This document shows positions 16,461-25,997 of a DNA stretch of 64,000 nucleotides, in pieces; the first letter of the stretch is position 1, and each line of letters starts with the position of its first letter. Under the pieces are notes generated by a model. It saw only the letters and a list, made by a program, of their open reading frames with translations, did no database searches and had not been told where the DNA came from. The position numbers and the translations under genes are program-made. Source of the stretch: Cupriavidus basilensis (GTDB lineage: Bacteria; Pseudomonadota; Gammaproteobacteria; Burkholderiales; Burkholderiaceae); the NCBI RefSeq assembly GCF_029335485.1, contig NZ_JARJLM010000158.1:19023-83022 (forward strand), read 5' to 3'.

Positions 16461-18740
16461 ATGTTGAACCGAAGAACCTTTCTGCTCCGCAGCGCCGGCA
16501 TCGCGGGGGCCATGGGCGCGCTGGTGGTCGGCTGGTCGGTGATGCCGCCGCGCCAGCGCCTGGTCACGGCCGATCCGCTGCCGCTGGATGATTCGCAGGC
16601 GGGACTCAACGGCTGGGTCAAAGTGGCTTCCGACAACACCGTCACGGTGATGATGAGCAAGTCAGAGATGGGCCAGGGCGTGCACACCGGCCTGGCCATG
16701 CTGCTGGCCGAGGAACTCGACGCCGACTGGGCCCAGGTAAGGGTGGAGCACTCGCCGATCGACAAGATCTACAACAACCAGGCGGCCACCGTCGATGGAC
16801 TGCCTTTTCATCCAGACGACGATGGCGCCGTCAAGACGGCGGCGGGATGGATGACCCGCAAGCTCATGCGCGAGATCGGCACGATGATGACGGGCGGGTC
16901 GTCAAGCATCAAGGACCTGTGGCTGCCCATGCGCGAAGCCGGCGCCTCGGCGCGCGCGATGCTGATCAGCGCTGCCGCCGAACAGTGGAAGGTGCCGGCG
17001 GGCGAATGCCGTGCCGAGGCCGGCAAGGTGCTGCATGCCTCGGGCCGCACGGCCAGCTTCGGCGAACTGGCGGCGCTGGCCGCGCGGCAGCCACGGCCCG
17101 ACACGGTGGCCCTCAAGGATCCGGCACGCTTCAAGCTTGTCGGCCAGCCGGTACGCCGCATTGAAGCGGCATCGAAGCTCGACGGCTCGGCGCGCTTCGG
17201 CATCGACGTCCTGCCGGACGGCCTGCTCTATGCCAGTGTCGCAATGTGCCCGACCCTGGGCGGCACGGTGGCCGGTTTCGACGGGACGGCGGCGGCAAGG
17301 CTGCCCGGCGTGGTCAAAGTGATCCAGGTCGGTGCGCACAACGGCGGCAGCGGCGGCGTGGCCGTCATTGCCGATACGCCCTACCGCGCCATGCGTGCGC
17401 TCAAGCAGGTCACCGTGCAGTGGGACCACGGCGCCGCCGCGCAGGCATCGAGCGCGGCCATCCAGCGGCAACTGGCCCAGACGCTGGATGAAGCCCAGGG
17501 GCACGCCTACTACAGCCACGGCGACGTCGATGCCGCCCTGTCCACGGCGGCCAGGACGGTCGTTGCGGAATATCACGCGCCCTACCTGGCGCACGCAGCG
17601 CTTGAGCCGGCCAACTGCACGGTGCGGCTCAAGGACGGGGCGGCCACCGTCTGGGCGTCAACGCAGGTGCCCCGTATCGCACGCGACCAGGCCGCCAGGG
17701 CGCTGGGCATTCCGGCCGACAAGGTGGACTTGAAGGTGCAGTTGCTCGGCGGTGGCTTTGGCCGGCGCCTGGAGGCCGACTTCATTTCGCAGGCCGCGGC
17801 CATCGCGCGCGAAGTGGAAGGCCGGCCGGTGCAGACCATCTGGTCGCGGGAGCAGGACATCCGGCATGATTTTTACCGGCCGGCTTGTGTCTCTCGCTTC
17901 AAGGCGGGCCTCGACAAGGCTGGCAAGCTGGTCGCCTGGCACAACACCTCGGCCGGCCAGGCCATCATGCCGAATGTGCTGGCGCGCAGCTTTGGCCTGC
18001 CGGCTGCCGGTCCCGACAAGACCACCTCGGAAGGCGCCTTCGACCAGCCCTATGAATGGCCAAACGCGCGGATCGGGCACGAGATCGTCGAGCTGCCCGT
18101 GCCGGTGGGTTTCTGGCGCTCGGTGGGGCATTCGCACCAGGCTTTCTTCAAGGAGAGTTTCGTCGATGAGGTGGCCGTTGCCGCGGGCCAGGATCCGGTG
18201 GCCTTCCGGTCTGGCTTGCTGGCGCATCACCCCCGGCACCTGGCCGTGCTGCAGCGCGCCGCGGCGCTATCGGACTGGGGCAAGCCGCTTGCGCCCGCCG
18301 CCGACGGCGCCCCGCGGGCGCGCGGCGTGGCGTTGCACCAGTCGTTCGGCTCGATTGTCGCGCAGGTGGCCGAGGTCTCGCTCGGCCCGGACAAGCGCAT
18401 CCGTGTGCACCGGGTGGTCTGCGTGATCGATTGCGGCACCCCGGTGAACCCGAACCTGATCCGCCAGCAGATGGAAAGCGCGGTCGTCTTCGGCCTTTCG
18501 GCGGCGCTGTATGGCGAGATCACGATTGCCGAAGGCCAGGTGCAGCAGAGCAATTTCCATGACTACCCGGTGCTGCGCATCGATGCCTGCCCGGCGATCG
18601 AAACCGAAATCATGCCGAGCCAGGCCCCTCCGGAAGGCGTTGGCGAACCGGGCACCCCGCCGATCGCCCCGGCCATTGCGAACGCGCTGTTCGCCCTCAC
18701 TGGCCAGCGCCTGCGCGCCCTTCCCCTGCAACTGGCCTGA
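16461..18740 (+). CDS. iorB: Molybdenum-binding large subunit, isoquinoline 1-oxidoreductase beta type
   Basis: The 759-residue protein belongs to the xanthine-oxidase molybdopterin subunits, in the IorB/aldehyde-dehydrogenase group. It begins with a Tat signal ([11 protein letters not shown] followed by a hydrophobic run), so it is exported folded with cofactor. Family motifs include [16 protein letters not shown] (about 58-73), [13 protein letters not shown] near 430, [13 protein letters not shown] near 553 and the C-terminal [14 protein letters not shown], whose glutamate is the expected catalytic base. It hydroxylates an N-heterocycle or oxidises an aldehyde. The ATG at 16461 was chosen because it gives the Tat motif at once; the upstream frame from 16362 looks non-coding. 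The small subunit follows after 20 bases. Confidence 0.88.
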   Translation: MLNRRTFLLRSAGIAGAMGALVVGWSVMPPRQRLVTADPLPLDDSQAGLNGWVKVASDNTVTVMMSKSEMGQGVHTGLAMLLAEELDADWAQVRVEHSPIDKIYNNQAATVDGLPFHPDDDGAVKTAAGWMTRKLMREIGTMMTGGSSSIKDLWLPMREAGASARAMLISAAAEQWKVPAGECRAEAGKVLHASGRTASFGELAALAARQPRPDTVALKDPARFKLVGQPVRRIEAASKLDGSARFGIDVLPDGLLYASVAMCPTLGGTVAGFDGTAAARLPGVVKVIQVGAHNGGSGGVAVIADTPYRAMRALKQVTVQWDHGAAAQASSAAIQRQLAQTLDEAQGHAYYSHGDVDAALSTAARTVVAEYHAPYLAHAALEPANCTVRLKDGAATVWASTQVPRIARDQAARALGIPADKVDLKVQLLGGGFGRRLEADFISQAAAIAREVEGRPVQTIWSREQDIRHDFYRPACVSRFKAGLDKAGKLVAWHNTSAGQAIMPNVLARSFGLPAAGPDKTTSEGAFDQPYEWPNARIGHEIVELPVPVGFWRSVGHSHQAFFKESFVDEVAVAAGQDPVAFRSGLLAHHPRHLAVLQRAAALSDWGKPLAPAADGAPRARGVALHQSFGSIVAQVAEVSLGPDKRIRVHRVVCVIDCGTPVNPNLIRQQMESAVVFGLSAALYGEITIAEGQVQQSNFHDYPVLRIDACPAIETEIMPSQAPPEGVGEPGTPPIAPAIANALFALTGQRLRALPLQLA

Positions 18741-18760
18741 CCCGGCCCCTGGAGACTGAC

Positions 18761-19219
18761 ATGCTCTCACTGAAGATCAACGGCAAGGTGGTCAATGTGC
18801 AGACCGAGGCCGACACCCCGCTGCTCTGGGTGCTGCGCGGCGAACTCAAGATGACCGGGACCAAGTTCGGCTGCGGCATGGCCCTGTGCGGCGCCTGCAC
18901 GGTGCATCTCGATGGCGCGCCGGTCCGCTCCTGCGTGACGCCGGTCTCCGCCGTGGGCGAGCGGGAGGTCACGACCATCGAGGGGCTGCAAGGCGCGCAG
19001 GCGCAGGCCCTGAAGGCAGCGTGGACGGAACTGGATGTCGTGCAATGCGGCTACTGCCAGAGCGGACAGCTGATGTCCGCCTGCGCCCTGCTCAGGCAGA
19101 CACCCCAGCCGACCGACGCGGACATCGACGCCGCCATGGCCGGCAATATCTGCCGCTGCGGCACGTATCCGCGCATACGGGCGGCGATCCACAAAGCGGC
19201 GCTAGGACAAAAAACCTAG
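18761..19219 (+). CDS. iorA: [2Fe-2S] small subunit, isoquinoline 1-oxidoreductase alpha type
   Basis: The 152-residue protein has two iron-sulfur domains. The plant-type cluster site is [15 protein letters not shown] (about 41-55) with a fourth cysteine in PVRSC. The second cluster uses [10 protein letters not shown] (about 97) and NICRCGTY (about 130). It passes electrons from the molybdenum subunit. In this family no FAD subunit is present and electrons usually go to a cytochrome c; no such gene is adjacent. It lies 20 bases after the large subunit, so it is in the same operon, large subunit first. It has no signal peptide, consistent with co-export on the partner's Tat signal. Confidence 0.9.
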   Translation: MLSLKINGKVVNVQTEADTPLLWVLRGELKMTGTKFGCGMALCGACTVHLDGAPVRSCVTPVSAVGEREVTTIEGLQGAQAQALKAAWTELDVVQCGYCQSGQLMSACALLRQTPQPTDADIDAAMAGNICRCGTYPRIRAAIHKAALGQKT

Positions 19220-19305
19220 GTTGCGCGCGCTGCGGCCGCGGCAGTCTGCTGGAACCCGCCCTTGGCCGAACTCGAACGCCGGACTGGCAGCCTGGGGCCG
19301 CCGCG

Positions 19306-20673
19306 CTACTTCGCCGCCGCGCGCTTTTCCAGCAGCGGCTGGCTCACGCCCTGCACACCCACCAGCCCGAGTACCGTGGTCAGCCCGACCTGCGCGCCTT
19401 CCCAGGCGTTGGCCGGGTCGTACCACTCGTCGCGCGCATGGAAGCCGCCGGTCTTGCCGCCGCTGCCGATGATGATGGCGGGGATGCCTAGCGACATCGG
19501 CACATTGGCGTCGGTGCTGGCGCCGCGCAGGCTCGGCGTGCCCTTGCCATAGCCCTTGATGGCGCGCACCGCCGCCTGCACGATGGTGGCATCGGCCGGG
19601 GTGTGCCCGGCGGGACGATCGCCGATCAGCCGTACCTGGTAGGTGATCTGGCTGGCGGCCTGGCTGGCATGCCAGCGCCGGTTTTCCTCGGCGACGCCGG
19701 CGTCGATGGCCGCCATGATCTGCTTTTCCGTCTCCAGCAGGGCAGGCGTGGCATTCGAGCGGATATCCACGCTCATGCGCGCATCGCCTGCGATCGCGTT
19801 GACCGAGGTGCCGCCGCTCACGGTGCCGACAGTGAAGGTCGTCCGGGGATCCTCGGGCGGCCGCACGTCGCCGACTTTGGCGATGGCGCGTCCCATGGCG
19901 TGGATGGCGCTGGGCAGGCCGAAAGCGCCGAAGCTGTGGCCACCCGGGCCGCGGAAAGTGACTTCGTAGCGATGGCTGCCGGTGCCGAGGGTCAGCACCC
20001 GGTCGCCCACCCCGGGCTCCAGCCCGACCATGCCGTCGATGTCCGGATGCTCGCGGAACACGGCCTTCATGCCCCGCAGGTTACCCAGCTCTTCCTCGCC
20101 GACATTGCCCACGAACACCAGGTCGCCGACGGTGCGGACCTGGTTGTCGTTCAGCACCTTCAGCCACGACAGCAGGACGGTCAGGCCGCGCGTGTCGTCC
20201 GAGATGCCCGGCGCATACAGCCTGCCGTCGCGCGGCTTCACCGTGACATCGGTGCCTTCCGGAAACACCGTGTCGAGATGGGCCGAGACCAGCAGCCGGG
20301 GGCCGCTCCCGGCGCCCTTGCGAATGCCGATGACATTGCCCTCGGCATCGATATGCGCGTCGGCCAGGCCGAGCGCCTTGAGCCTGCCCAGGAAATATTC
20401 GGCCCGCGCCTTTTCCTTGAACGGCGGCGCCGGGATCTCGGTCATTGCCTTGAGGTCTCCCAGCGAGCGCGCGTCGTCCGCCTTCACGTCGGCCAGTACC
20501 TTCTTGACCAGCGGGGCGGCCTCCAGGCTGGCATAGGTCCGCTCCACCGCCGGCGACACCGCGGGCACCGGGATGGATTGCGCAAAGGCGTGACCGCCGG
20601 CCAGAACCAGCGCCGGCAACACCAGCCGGAGCGGAGGAACAAGGGCGACAGCGGATGGCAGGCGTGCTTGCAT
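19306..20673 (-). CDS. Secreted M20-family zinc metallopeptidase/amidohydrolase
   Basis: The 455-residue protein begins with a signal peptide (residues 1-32, ending near HAFAQS). The M20 fold follows: SAHLDTVFPEGTD near residue 135 with zinc-ligand H and catalytic D, GISDDTRGL with bridging D, GNVGEEELGN with the catalytic Glu pair, a dimerisation insert (GPGGHSFGAFGLPSAIHAMG), and STDANVPMSLGIPAI before a C-terminal histidine in GGFHARDEWYD. It resembles peptidase T-like and carboxypeptidase G2-like enzymes acting in the periplasm on peptides or acyl-amino acids. The start at 20673 gives a normal signal peptide; a longer open frame upstream was not used. Confidence 0.82.
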   Translation of the reverse strand: MQARLPSAVALVPPLRLVLPALVLAGGHAFAQSIPVPAVSPAVERTYASLEAAPLVKKVLADVKADDARSLGDLKAMTEIPAPPFKEKARAEYFLGRLKALGLADAHIDAEGNVIGIRKGAGSGPRLLVSAHLDTVFPEGTDVTVKPRDGRLYAPGISDDTRGLTVLLSWLKVLNDNQVRTVGDLVFVGNVGEEELGNLRGMKAVFREHPDIDGMVGLEPGVGDRVLTLGTGSHRYEVTFRGPGGHSFGAFGLPSAIHAMGRAIAKVGDVRPPEDPRTTFTVGTVSGGTSVNAIAGDARMSVDIRSNATPALLETEKQIMAAIDAGVAEENRRWHASQAASQITYQVRLIGDRPAGHTPADATIVQAAVRAIKGYGKGTPSLRGASTDANVPMSLGIPAIIIGSGGKTGGFHARDEWYDPANAWEGAQVGLTTVLGLVGVQGVSQPLLEKRAAAK

Positions 20674-21022
20674 GATTTGGCGAAGGCTCCGGGAAGTTGG
20701 CTGACAGATGGGCTGGCACGCAGGTGAGACTGCGGGCAGCCGGCGCCCCCCTATTCTGCCAGCAGCGGACCCGCCGCGTGCGTCATGCTGCATGCTTGGC
20801 CAATGGCTGCAAAACAGCCGGCCAGCCAGTTGACCGCCCGGTATCGCACACAGGCTTGCGAACGCTTTCCCGTTCACCGGGTCGATCAGTAGGATGCGGC
20901 GGGTTATCATCGCATGCTGGCTGACAGGCAACCCTGTGGGGCGAGGCCATTCCCGGCCTCTGCGCCACCCGTGCCCGCAGTCTCCGATATCCACGCTTTA
21001 TCGAGGTTCGACCGAGGGTGCC
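20674..21022. other. Intergenic stretch between divergent peptidase and HPr-like genes
   Basis: I see no gene or clear repeat here. It should contain promoters in both directions, but no convincing hexamer pair was identified. Confidence 0.4.
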
Positions 21023-21274
21023 GTGGTAGAAGCAACGATTGAAATGTCCAGTCCCCACGGCTTGCAGGGCCGCAGGGCCGACCGGCTGACCAAGACGGCC
21101 AGCCAGTTCGAGTGCAATATCCTGTTGAGCAGCAACGACTACACGGCCAACGCCAAGAACGTCAAGGAGGTCATGCATCTGTCGTCGCGCGCAGGGCTCC
21201 GCCTGCGCATCCAGGCCAGCGGCGTGGACGAATCGGTAGCGCTGCGCGTCATCTGCGCACTGCTGACCGACTGA
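21023..21274 (+). CDS. HPr-like protein lacking both phosphorylation sites
   Basis: The 83-residue protein aligns with the phosphocarrier HPr from its first residue if the GTG at 21023 is the start, and GAGGG lies four bases before it. The HPr landmark GLHxRPA reads GLQGRRA: position 15, the phosphorylated histidine, is Gln, and the proline at 18 is Arg. The regulatory serine of NAKS is Asn (NAKNVKEVM, position 46). Arg17 and the fold pattern (C-terminal [20 protein letters not shown]) are kept. It therefore cannot carry phosphate like HPr and may be a non-catalytic partner or regulator. It lies just upstream of a YoaK-YkvA fusion gene, with 26 bases between. Confidence 0.72.
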   Translation: MVEATIEMSSPHGLQGRRADRLTKTASQFECNILLSSNDYTANAKNVKEVMHLSSRAGLRLRIQASGVDESVALRVICALLTD

Positions 21275-21300
21275 GCGGCCACCCCACGGATACCGCCCCC

Positions 21301-22434
21301 ATGCCGATCGCCTACCTGCGCAGCCTGACCGGCCAGCGCCGCAGCCAGCTGGCCAACCGCCGGCTCGCCGGCTATCTGAGCTTCGTGGCCGGGGCCACCA
21401 ATGCCGGCGGCTTCCTCGCGGTGCAGCAGTACACCTCGCATATGACCGGCATCGTCTCGGCCATGGCCGACCGCCTGGCGCTCGGCCAGGCCGGGCTGAT
21501 CCTGGAGGGGCTCGGGGCCCTGCTGTCGTTCCTGGCTGGCGCCGCCACCTCGGCAGTCCTGATCAACTGGGCGCGGCGCGAACGGCTGCATAGCGAATAC
21601 GCCCTGCCGCTGATGCTGGAAGCCCTGCTGCTCCTTTGCTTCGGCCTGCTGGGCGGCAACCTGGGTACCCGCCAATGGCTGTTCGTGCCGGCCACGGTGA
21701 TGGTGCTGTGCTTCATCATGGGCCTGCAGAACGCCCTGATCACCAAGATCTCCAACGCCGAGATCCGCACCACCCACATCACCGGCATGATTACCGATAT
21801 CGGCATCGAAATCGGCAAGCTGTTCTACTGGAACATAGCCAGGGCCGACCCGGCCACGCCGGTGGTGCTGGCCAACCGCCCCAAGCTGCGCGTGCTGGCC
21901 ACGCTGGTGGCGCTGTTCTTCGGGGGTGGCGTTGCCGGTGCGCTGGGGTTCAAGCAACTGGGCTTCAGCGCCACGCTCGTCCTGGCGGCACTGCTGCTGG
22001 TGCTGGCGGTGGTGCCGGTCATGGACGACCTGCGCGCCCGCCTGCTGCGCCTGGCCGGGCAAGGACGCCAGTGGGCCCGCGAGGTGCTGCGCGATGTGCA
22101 CGCCCTCTGGCTGGCCGCGCGCGACCCGCGCACGCCCTGGCATGCCAAGGCGATGGCGCTGCTGGTGGCCGGCTATGCCCTGTCGCCGATCGACCTGATT
22201 CCCGACTTTATTCCCGTGCTGGGCTATCTCGACGACGTCGTGCTGGTTCCCCTCGGCGTCATCCTGACCATCAGGATGATCCCCCCGCCACTGATGGGCG
22301 AGTTCCGCGCCGCGGCTGTGGCGGCCGCGCAACGCCCGCGCAGCCGCGTCGCCGCGGCGGTGATCGTGGTGTTGTGGATTTGCAGCACCCTGCTGGCCGC
22401 CGGGCTGCTTGCACGATACTTTTCATGGCTCTGA
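21301..22434 (+). CDS. YoaK (DUF1275) - YkvA (DUF1232) fusion membrane protein
   Basis: The N-terminal part (about 1-235) is a DUF1275/YoaK-type membrane domain. It has [37 protein letters not shown] and [20 protein letters not shown], the usual TG/TH-T-G motifs, and six hydrophobic helices. The C-terminal part (about 270-360) is a DUF1232/YkvA domain with [19 protein letters not shown] and [17 protein letters not shown], plus a last membrane helix ([18 protein letters not shown]). Both families are of unknown function. Single-domain versions are common, and the fusion is unusual. The ATG at 21301 was chosen to match the YoaK N-terminus. It follows the HPr-like gene by 26 bases. Confidence 0.82.
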   Translation: MPIAYLRSLTGQRRSQLANRRLAGYLSFVAGATNAGGFLAVQQYTSHMTGIVSAMADRLALGQAGLILEGLGALLSFLAGAATSAVLINWARRERLHSEYALPLMLEALLLLCFGLLGGNLGTRQWLFVPATVMVLCFIMGLQNALITKISNAEIRTTHITGMITDIGIEIGKLFYWNIARADPATPVVLANRPKLRVLATLVALFFGGGVAGALGFKQLGFSATLVLAALLLVLAVVPVMDDLRARLLRLAGQGRQWAREVLRDVHALWLAARDPRTPWHAKAMALLVAGYALSPIDLIPDFIPVLGYLDDVVLVPLGVILTIRMIPPPLMGEFRAAAVAAAQRPRSRVAAAVIVVLWICSTLLAAGLLARYFSWL

Positions 22435-22566
22435 CAGGCCTGATGCGCCGCCTCGCGCCTTGAAGGTGCGAGCCGACACATTGCTTTGCATTCGGGCAGG
22501 CGCAGGCTCCCTACAATCGAAGCATCGGGCCACGCGTCGGGCCCATCTTCGAGCCAGCAACGCATC

Positions 22567-22746
22567 ATGCAGGAACAAGCCCCGACCCGCACCGCCATTT
22601 GCCTGCAAGGCCTGCGCGAGCTTGCCGCCACGCTGACCGCGGGCTCCCTGCTCCAGTCGGCCACGCTGCAGGTGATCGCCGAATACGAACGGGACGCGCA
22701 GGCGTCCGAAGACGAGTACTGCGCCCGTCGCCACGGCTGGGATTAG
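22567..22746 (+). CDS. Small hypothetical protein (59 aa)
   Basis: This short reading frame encodes an acidic, mostly helical protein (LQGLRELAATLTAGSLLQSA, then EYERDAQASEDEY) with no membrane segment or cysteine motif. I do not recognise a family. Its codon use matches that of its neighbours, and it fills the gap between the YoaK-YkvA gene and the convergent penicillin-binding protein gene. There is no clear ribosome site, so its existence is only moderately supported. Confidence 0.45.
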   Translation: MQEQAPTRTAICLQGLRELAATLTAGSLLQSATLQVIAEYERDAQASEDEYCARRHGWD

Positions 22747-22787
22747 CGCCGTCCTTGTCCGGCCGCCCTGCCGGCGGCCAGGCGGAT

Positions 22788-25700
22788 TCAATGCCGGCAT
22801 GCCAGCGCGGGACGCGTGCCGCCATCCCGCGCCAGCGGCAGGATGGTCGGCGCGAGCGATTTCAGCAATTGCACCGACAAGGCGCTGGTGAAGGCATAGC
22901 GCGCGGCATAGGGCTCGTGCGCATAGGCCGTGACATTGCCGAAATAACGATCGCCCAGGAAGAAGACGAAGGTGGCGGACCGGCTGACCACGCGCGATGA
23001 AATAAGACGGCCGCCCGGCCCGTAGACCTCAAAGCGGTGATCGCCCGTGCCGGTCTTGCCGCCGGCCACCACGCCGCTGCCGCTCATCGCCGCCTTGAGC
23101 GAACCCGCCGTGCCGCTGTCCACCACGCCGATCATCGCCGCGCGCACCACGTCGGCAATATCCTCGCTCAGCAACCGGGTACCCTGCGTGCCCAGCCCGA
23201 ATCCGGTTTCATAGGGCGTGCCCGCGGCGAAATCCAGGCTCCGCAAGGCACTGGCCGGCTGGCGCACGCCATTGGCCAGGATGATGCCCACCAGTTCGGC
23301 CAGCGCGGCGGGCCGGTCGCCCGCCGCACCGATCGCCGAGGCGTAGGACGCCGTGATGGCGCTGAACGGGTAGCCCAGCCGTTGCCAGCGGCGCGCGATT
23401 TCGCCGAATGCCTGGCGCTCGAGCTGGCTGCGGATGCGGCGCGTCTGGCCGCCGGGATGCCGGGTCTTGAACAGCCACGCGTACACCTCCTGACGCTGCG
23501 CGGTGCTGTCGCGCAATACTTCGTCGAGACTGGCGTCGGGCCGCTGGCGCAGATAGTCCAGCAGCCAGAGCTCGAGCGGATGCACGTGCGCCAGATAGCC
23601 GCGATCGTTGAGGTTGAACTTGTCCTGTCCGTACTTGCGGTACATCTTGGCCAGCATGTCGTCGGTCAGTGGCGCGTGCGGCAGGCCTGCGCGCATCGCC
23701 TTGCTGAACTGGGCCAGGTCTGCGTCGGGATCGATGCTGCGCAGCGTGACCGCCAGCCGCAAAGGGGTAAGGGTCCGGCCTTCCTGCACGCGCCTGGCCG
23801 CCTCCGCCTGCGTCTTGCCCTGATACTTCAGGTAGAAGGCGCGCAGGTAATCGCTGCCCTCCTTGTCGGCGAAGCGCACCAGGTAGGCATGCCGTTGCGG
23901 CGCATCCGGGTTGTTCAGCCACTCGTCGGCGTCGGGATGCAGCCGGTAGGTTTCGTAGCGCACGATATCGCGCATCAGGCGGATGAACACCAGGTTCACC
24001 GAGTGCTTGAAGCCTTCCTCGACCGGCATGATCTTCAGGCTTTCCCAGCGCTCGAAATTGGTAAACGTCTGCAGGCCGCCGCCGGTAAAGAACGCCTCGC
24101 CCGCGCCGCCGGAGTAGCGGCGCTGCATGGCGGCTTCCAGGATGGCGCGCCGGCTCTTGTCGGAGGCGGTGAGCAGGTAGTTCACCACCCACAGGCGCAG
24201 CGCATCGAGCGGGGCCGGCCTGACTTCGCGCAACTGGGCGGCAGACATGCCGGCATACTGCTCATGCAGCTCCGAGATGATCTCCAGGTAAGTCACCAGC
24301 GTGCGCAGCTTCGCAGTCGAGCCCAGGTTCAGCCGGGCGCCGCGGTTCAGGTCGAAAGGCAGATCGAGGTTGTCGGCCTGCACGCGCAGCAGGTTCGCGC
24401 CGGCGACCCGTTCATAGAGCGTGAAGCTCATGGCCAGCTTGCCGGGATCGTCGCCCTCCCGCAGCAGGTTGTGGCCATACAGCCCGGCGGCGTGGGCGCC
24501 GTCGCGCGTGCCCGCCGCCAGCAGTGCGTCGGTGACGACACGCTGCAGCGCCGTGTTGATCGTGCTGTGCGCCGTCAGGTCGAGGCGGTCGAGTTCATAG
24601 CTGCTGCCCAGCCCGAGATAGCGCAACAGGTCGGAACGGACACCGCTGATGGCCTTGCGCGCCACGAACGAGATTTCCGGGCGGTCCAGCGCGGCGGGCG
24701 ACAGCTTCAAGGGCTGGGCCAGCGCGGCGTCGCGCAGCCATGGCGGGATGGCGCCGGCGGCGGCGAGCAGGCGCAGGTGGCTATCCGTCAGCGCTGCCAG
24801 CGCCTCGGTATTGCGCCGCAGGAAGTGCGATGGCCCGCGTTGCGCGATGATCAGCGAGAGGGCCTCCTTGAACACCCGTGCCTGCAGCTGGCCCTGCTCG
24901 CCCTCGGCCTGGCCCGCGCCGGGCCCCGGCCCCACGGCACTCGCCAGCAGCCGGTTGGCCTCGTCGAAATCCCGCCCGTACCAGGCCCACATCCCGTTGC
25001 CCAGCCCGTTGATCTCGCCGATGCCGGCCCGGGCAGACAGCGGTACCGTGTTCAGGTAATCGACCAGGATGCGTTGGCGGGCCGCGACCGTATCCGGCCC
25101 GTCCAGGTACGCCCGTATCGACGCACTGGCCATCTGCCTGATCTTTTCCCTGGGCGAACCGGTGCGGCCCGCGCGCGAATGGCGGTATTTCTCGATCTGG
25201 GTAGCCAGCGTGCTGCCGCCGGCCGCATCGTGCTTCTCATTGAAGAAGTGCATGCCCTGGTCCATGGCGGCGCGCGCAAAACGGCGCACATCCAGCGCCG
25301 GATTGCGCATGGGAAACTCGGGGTCGAGCAGGTCGCGGTTCTCGACGAAGAGCAAGGCGCTCACCAGCAACGGCGGAACCGCGCCGAAGCTGGCATAGTC
25401 CCGCCGCGGCAGCCGGGGGGGGCCGAACGGCTCGTCATTGCAGTCGAGCAGGTCCAGGCCGGCATGGGTTTTTTCGCGGTATGGCGCGAACAGGCCGGAA
25501 TCGGTCAGCTCGAGCATCCTGTCCGACCAGCGCGCCTGGTGTTCGCGCCGAAATCCGCGCGCCTCCAGCAACTCGGTGAACTGCGGCAGCCGGCTATAGC
25601 CGAAGCGCACGTCATAGGGACCGTCTTCCGGAAAGCGGATGCGATCGCTCGGGCCGGGCTGTACCGCAAAGGCGACCCCTTTCGCCCGCGCCGCAAAGTA

Positions 25701-25814
25701 GCGCGCCTGCAGCCGCGAGGTGGCAAGTTCCTCGGCGACCACGGCGCCAAGCACGTACGCGCCCCCCGCAAGCAGGGCCAGTATCAGGAGCCTGGGCCAG
25801 AGACGACGTCGCAC
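22788..25814 (-). CDS. Divergent bifunctional penicillin-binding protein (GT51 plus transpeptidase)
   Basis: The 1008-residue protein has an N-terminal membrane anchor (residues 7-28). A glycosyltransferase 51 domain follows: FVENRDLLDPEF near residue 157 with the catalytic Glu, GGSTLATQIEKYRHS near 199, then the KIRQ and ARQRILVDYLNTVPL motifs. A penicillin-binding transpeptidase domain follows with NLGSTAKLRTL (SxxK, near residue 496) and GGKTGTGDHRF (KTG, near 930). It would polymerise and cross-link peptidoglycan in the periplasm. The sequences around the GT51 motifs differ from PBP1a/1b (IEKYRHS in place of QLAKN), so this is a separate class A subgroup. It is transcribed alone. Confidence 0.8.
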   Translation of the reverse strand: MRRRLWPRLLILALLAGGAYVLGAVVAEELATSRLQARYFAARAKGVAFAVQPGPSDRIRFPEDGPYDVRFGYSRLPQFTELLEARGFRREHQARWSDRMLELTDSGLFAPYREKTHAGLDLLDCNDEPFGPPRLPRRDYASFGAVPPLLVSALLFVENRDLLDPEFPMRNPALDVRRFARAAMDQGMHFFNEKHDAAGGSTLATQIEKYRHSRAGRTGSPREKIRQMASASIRAYLDGPDTVAARQRILVDYLNTVPLSARAGIGEINGLGNGMWAWYGRDFDEANRLLASAVGPGPGAGQAEGEQGQLQARVFKEALSLIIAQRGPSHFLRRNTEALAALTDSHLRLLAAAGAIPPWLRDAALAQPLKLSPAALDRPEISFVARKAISGVRSDLLRYLGLGSSYELDRLDLTAHSTINTALQRVVTDALLAAGTRDGAHAAGLYGHNLLREGDDPGKLAMSFTLYERVAGANLLRVQADNLDLPFDLNRGARLNLGSTAKLRTLVTYLEIISELHEQYAGMSAAQLREVRPAPLDALRLWVVNYLLTASDKSRRAILEAAMQRRYSGGAGEAFFTGGGLQTFTNFERWESLKIMPVEEGFKHSVNLVFIRLMRDIVRYETYRLHPDADEWLNNPDAPQRHAYLVRFADKEGSDYLRAFYLKYQGKTQAEAARRVQEGRTLTPLRLAVTLRSIDPDADLAQFSKAMRAGLPHAPLTDDMLAKMYRKYGQDKFNLNDRGYLAHVHPLELWLLDYLRQRPDASLDEVLRDSTAQRQEVYAWLFKTRHPGGQTRRIRSQLERQAFGEIARRWQRLGYPFSAITASYASAIGAAGDRPAALAELVGIILANGVRQPASALRSLDFAAGTPYETGFGLGTQGTRLLSEDIADVVRAAMIGVVDSGTAGSLKAAMSGSGVVAGGKTGTGDHRFEVYGPGGRLISSRVVSRSATFVFFLGDRYFGNVTAYAHEPYAARYAFTSALSVQLLKSLAPTILPLARDGGTRPALACRH

Positions 25815-25997
25815 GATTCAGGTCCGTTTGCGAGGAAACCGGGGGCAGCCCGGCGCTTCGGCCTGTGCCGGCCGCCTGCTGGCAACGATGGCACTGTTAC
25901 GCTGCGTTCGTCACCGCGTATACCCTAGCTCAATGGGGCCTAACGTACAAAGTGCGCGTGCGGCGTCATGGCGCGCCGCCCCGCCCGCCCCGTCAGC

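Noticed and set aside
23037-25928. Open frame of over 900 codons on the + strand
   Set aside because: It mirrors the penicillin-binding protein gene; the minus frame has clear catalytic motifs and this one has none.
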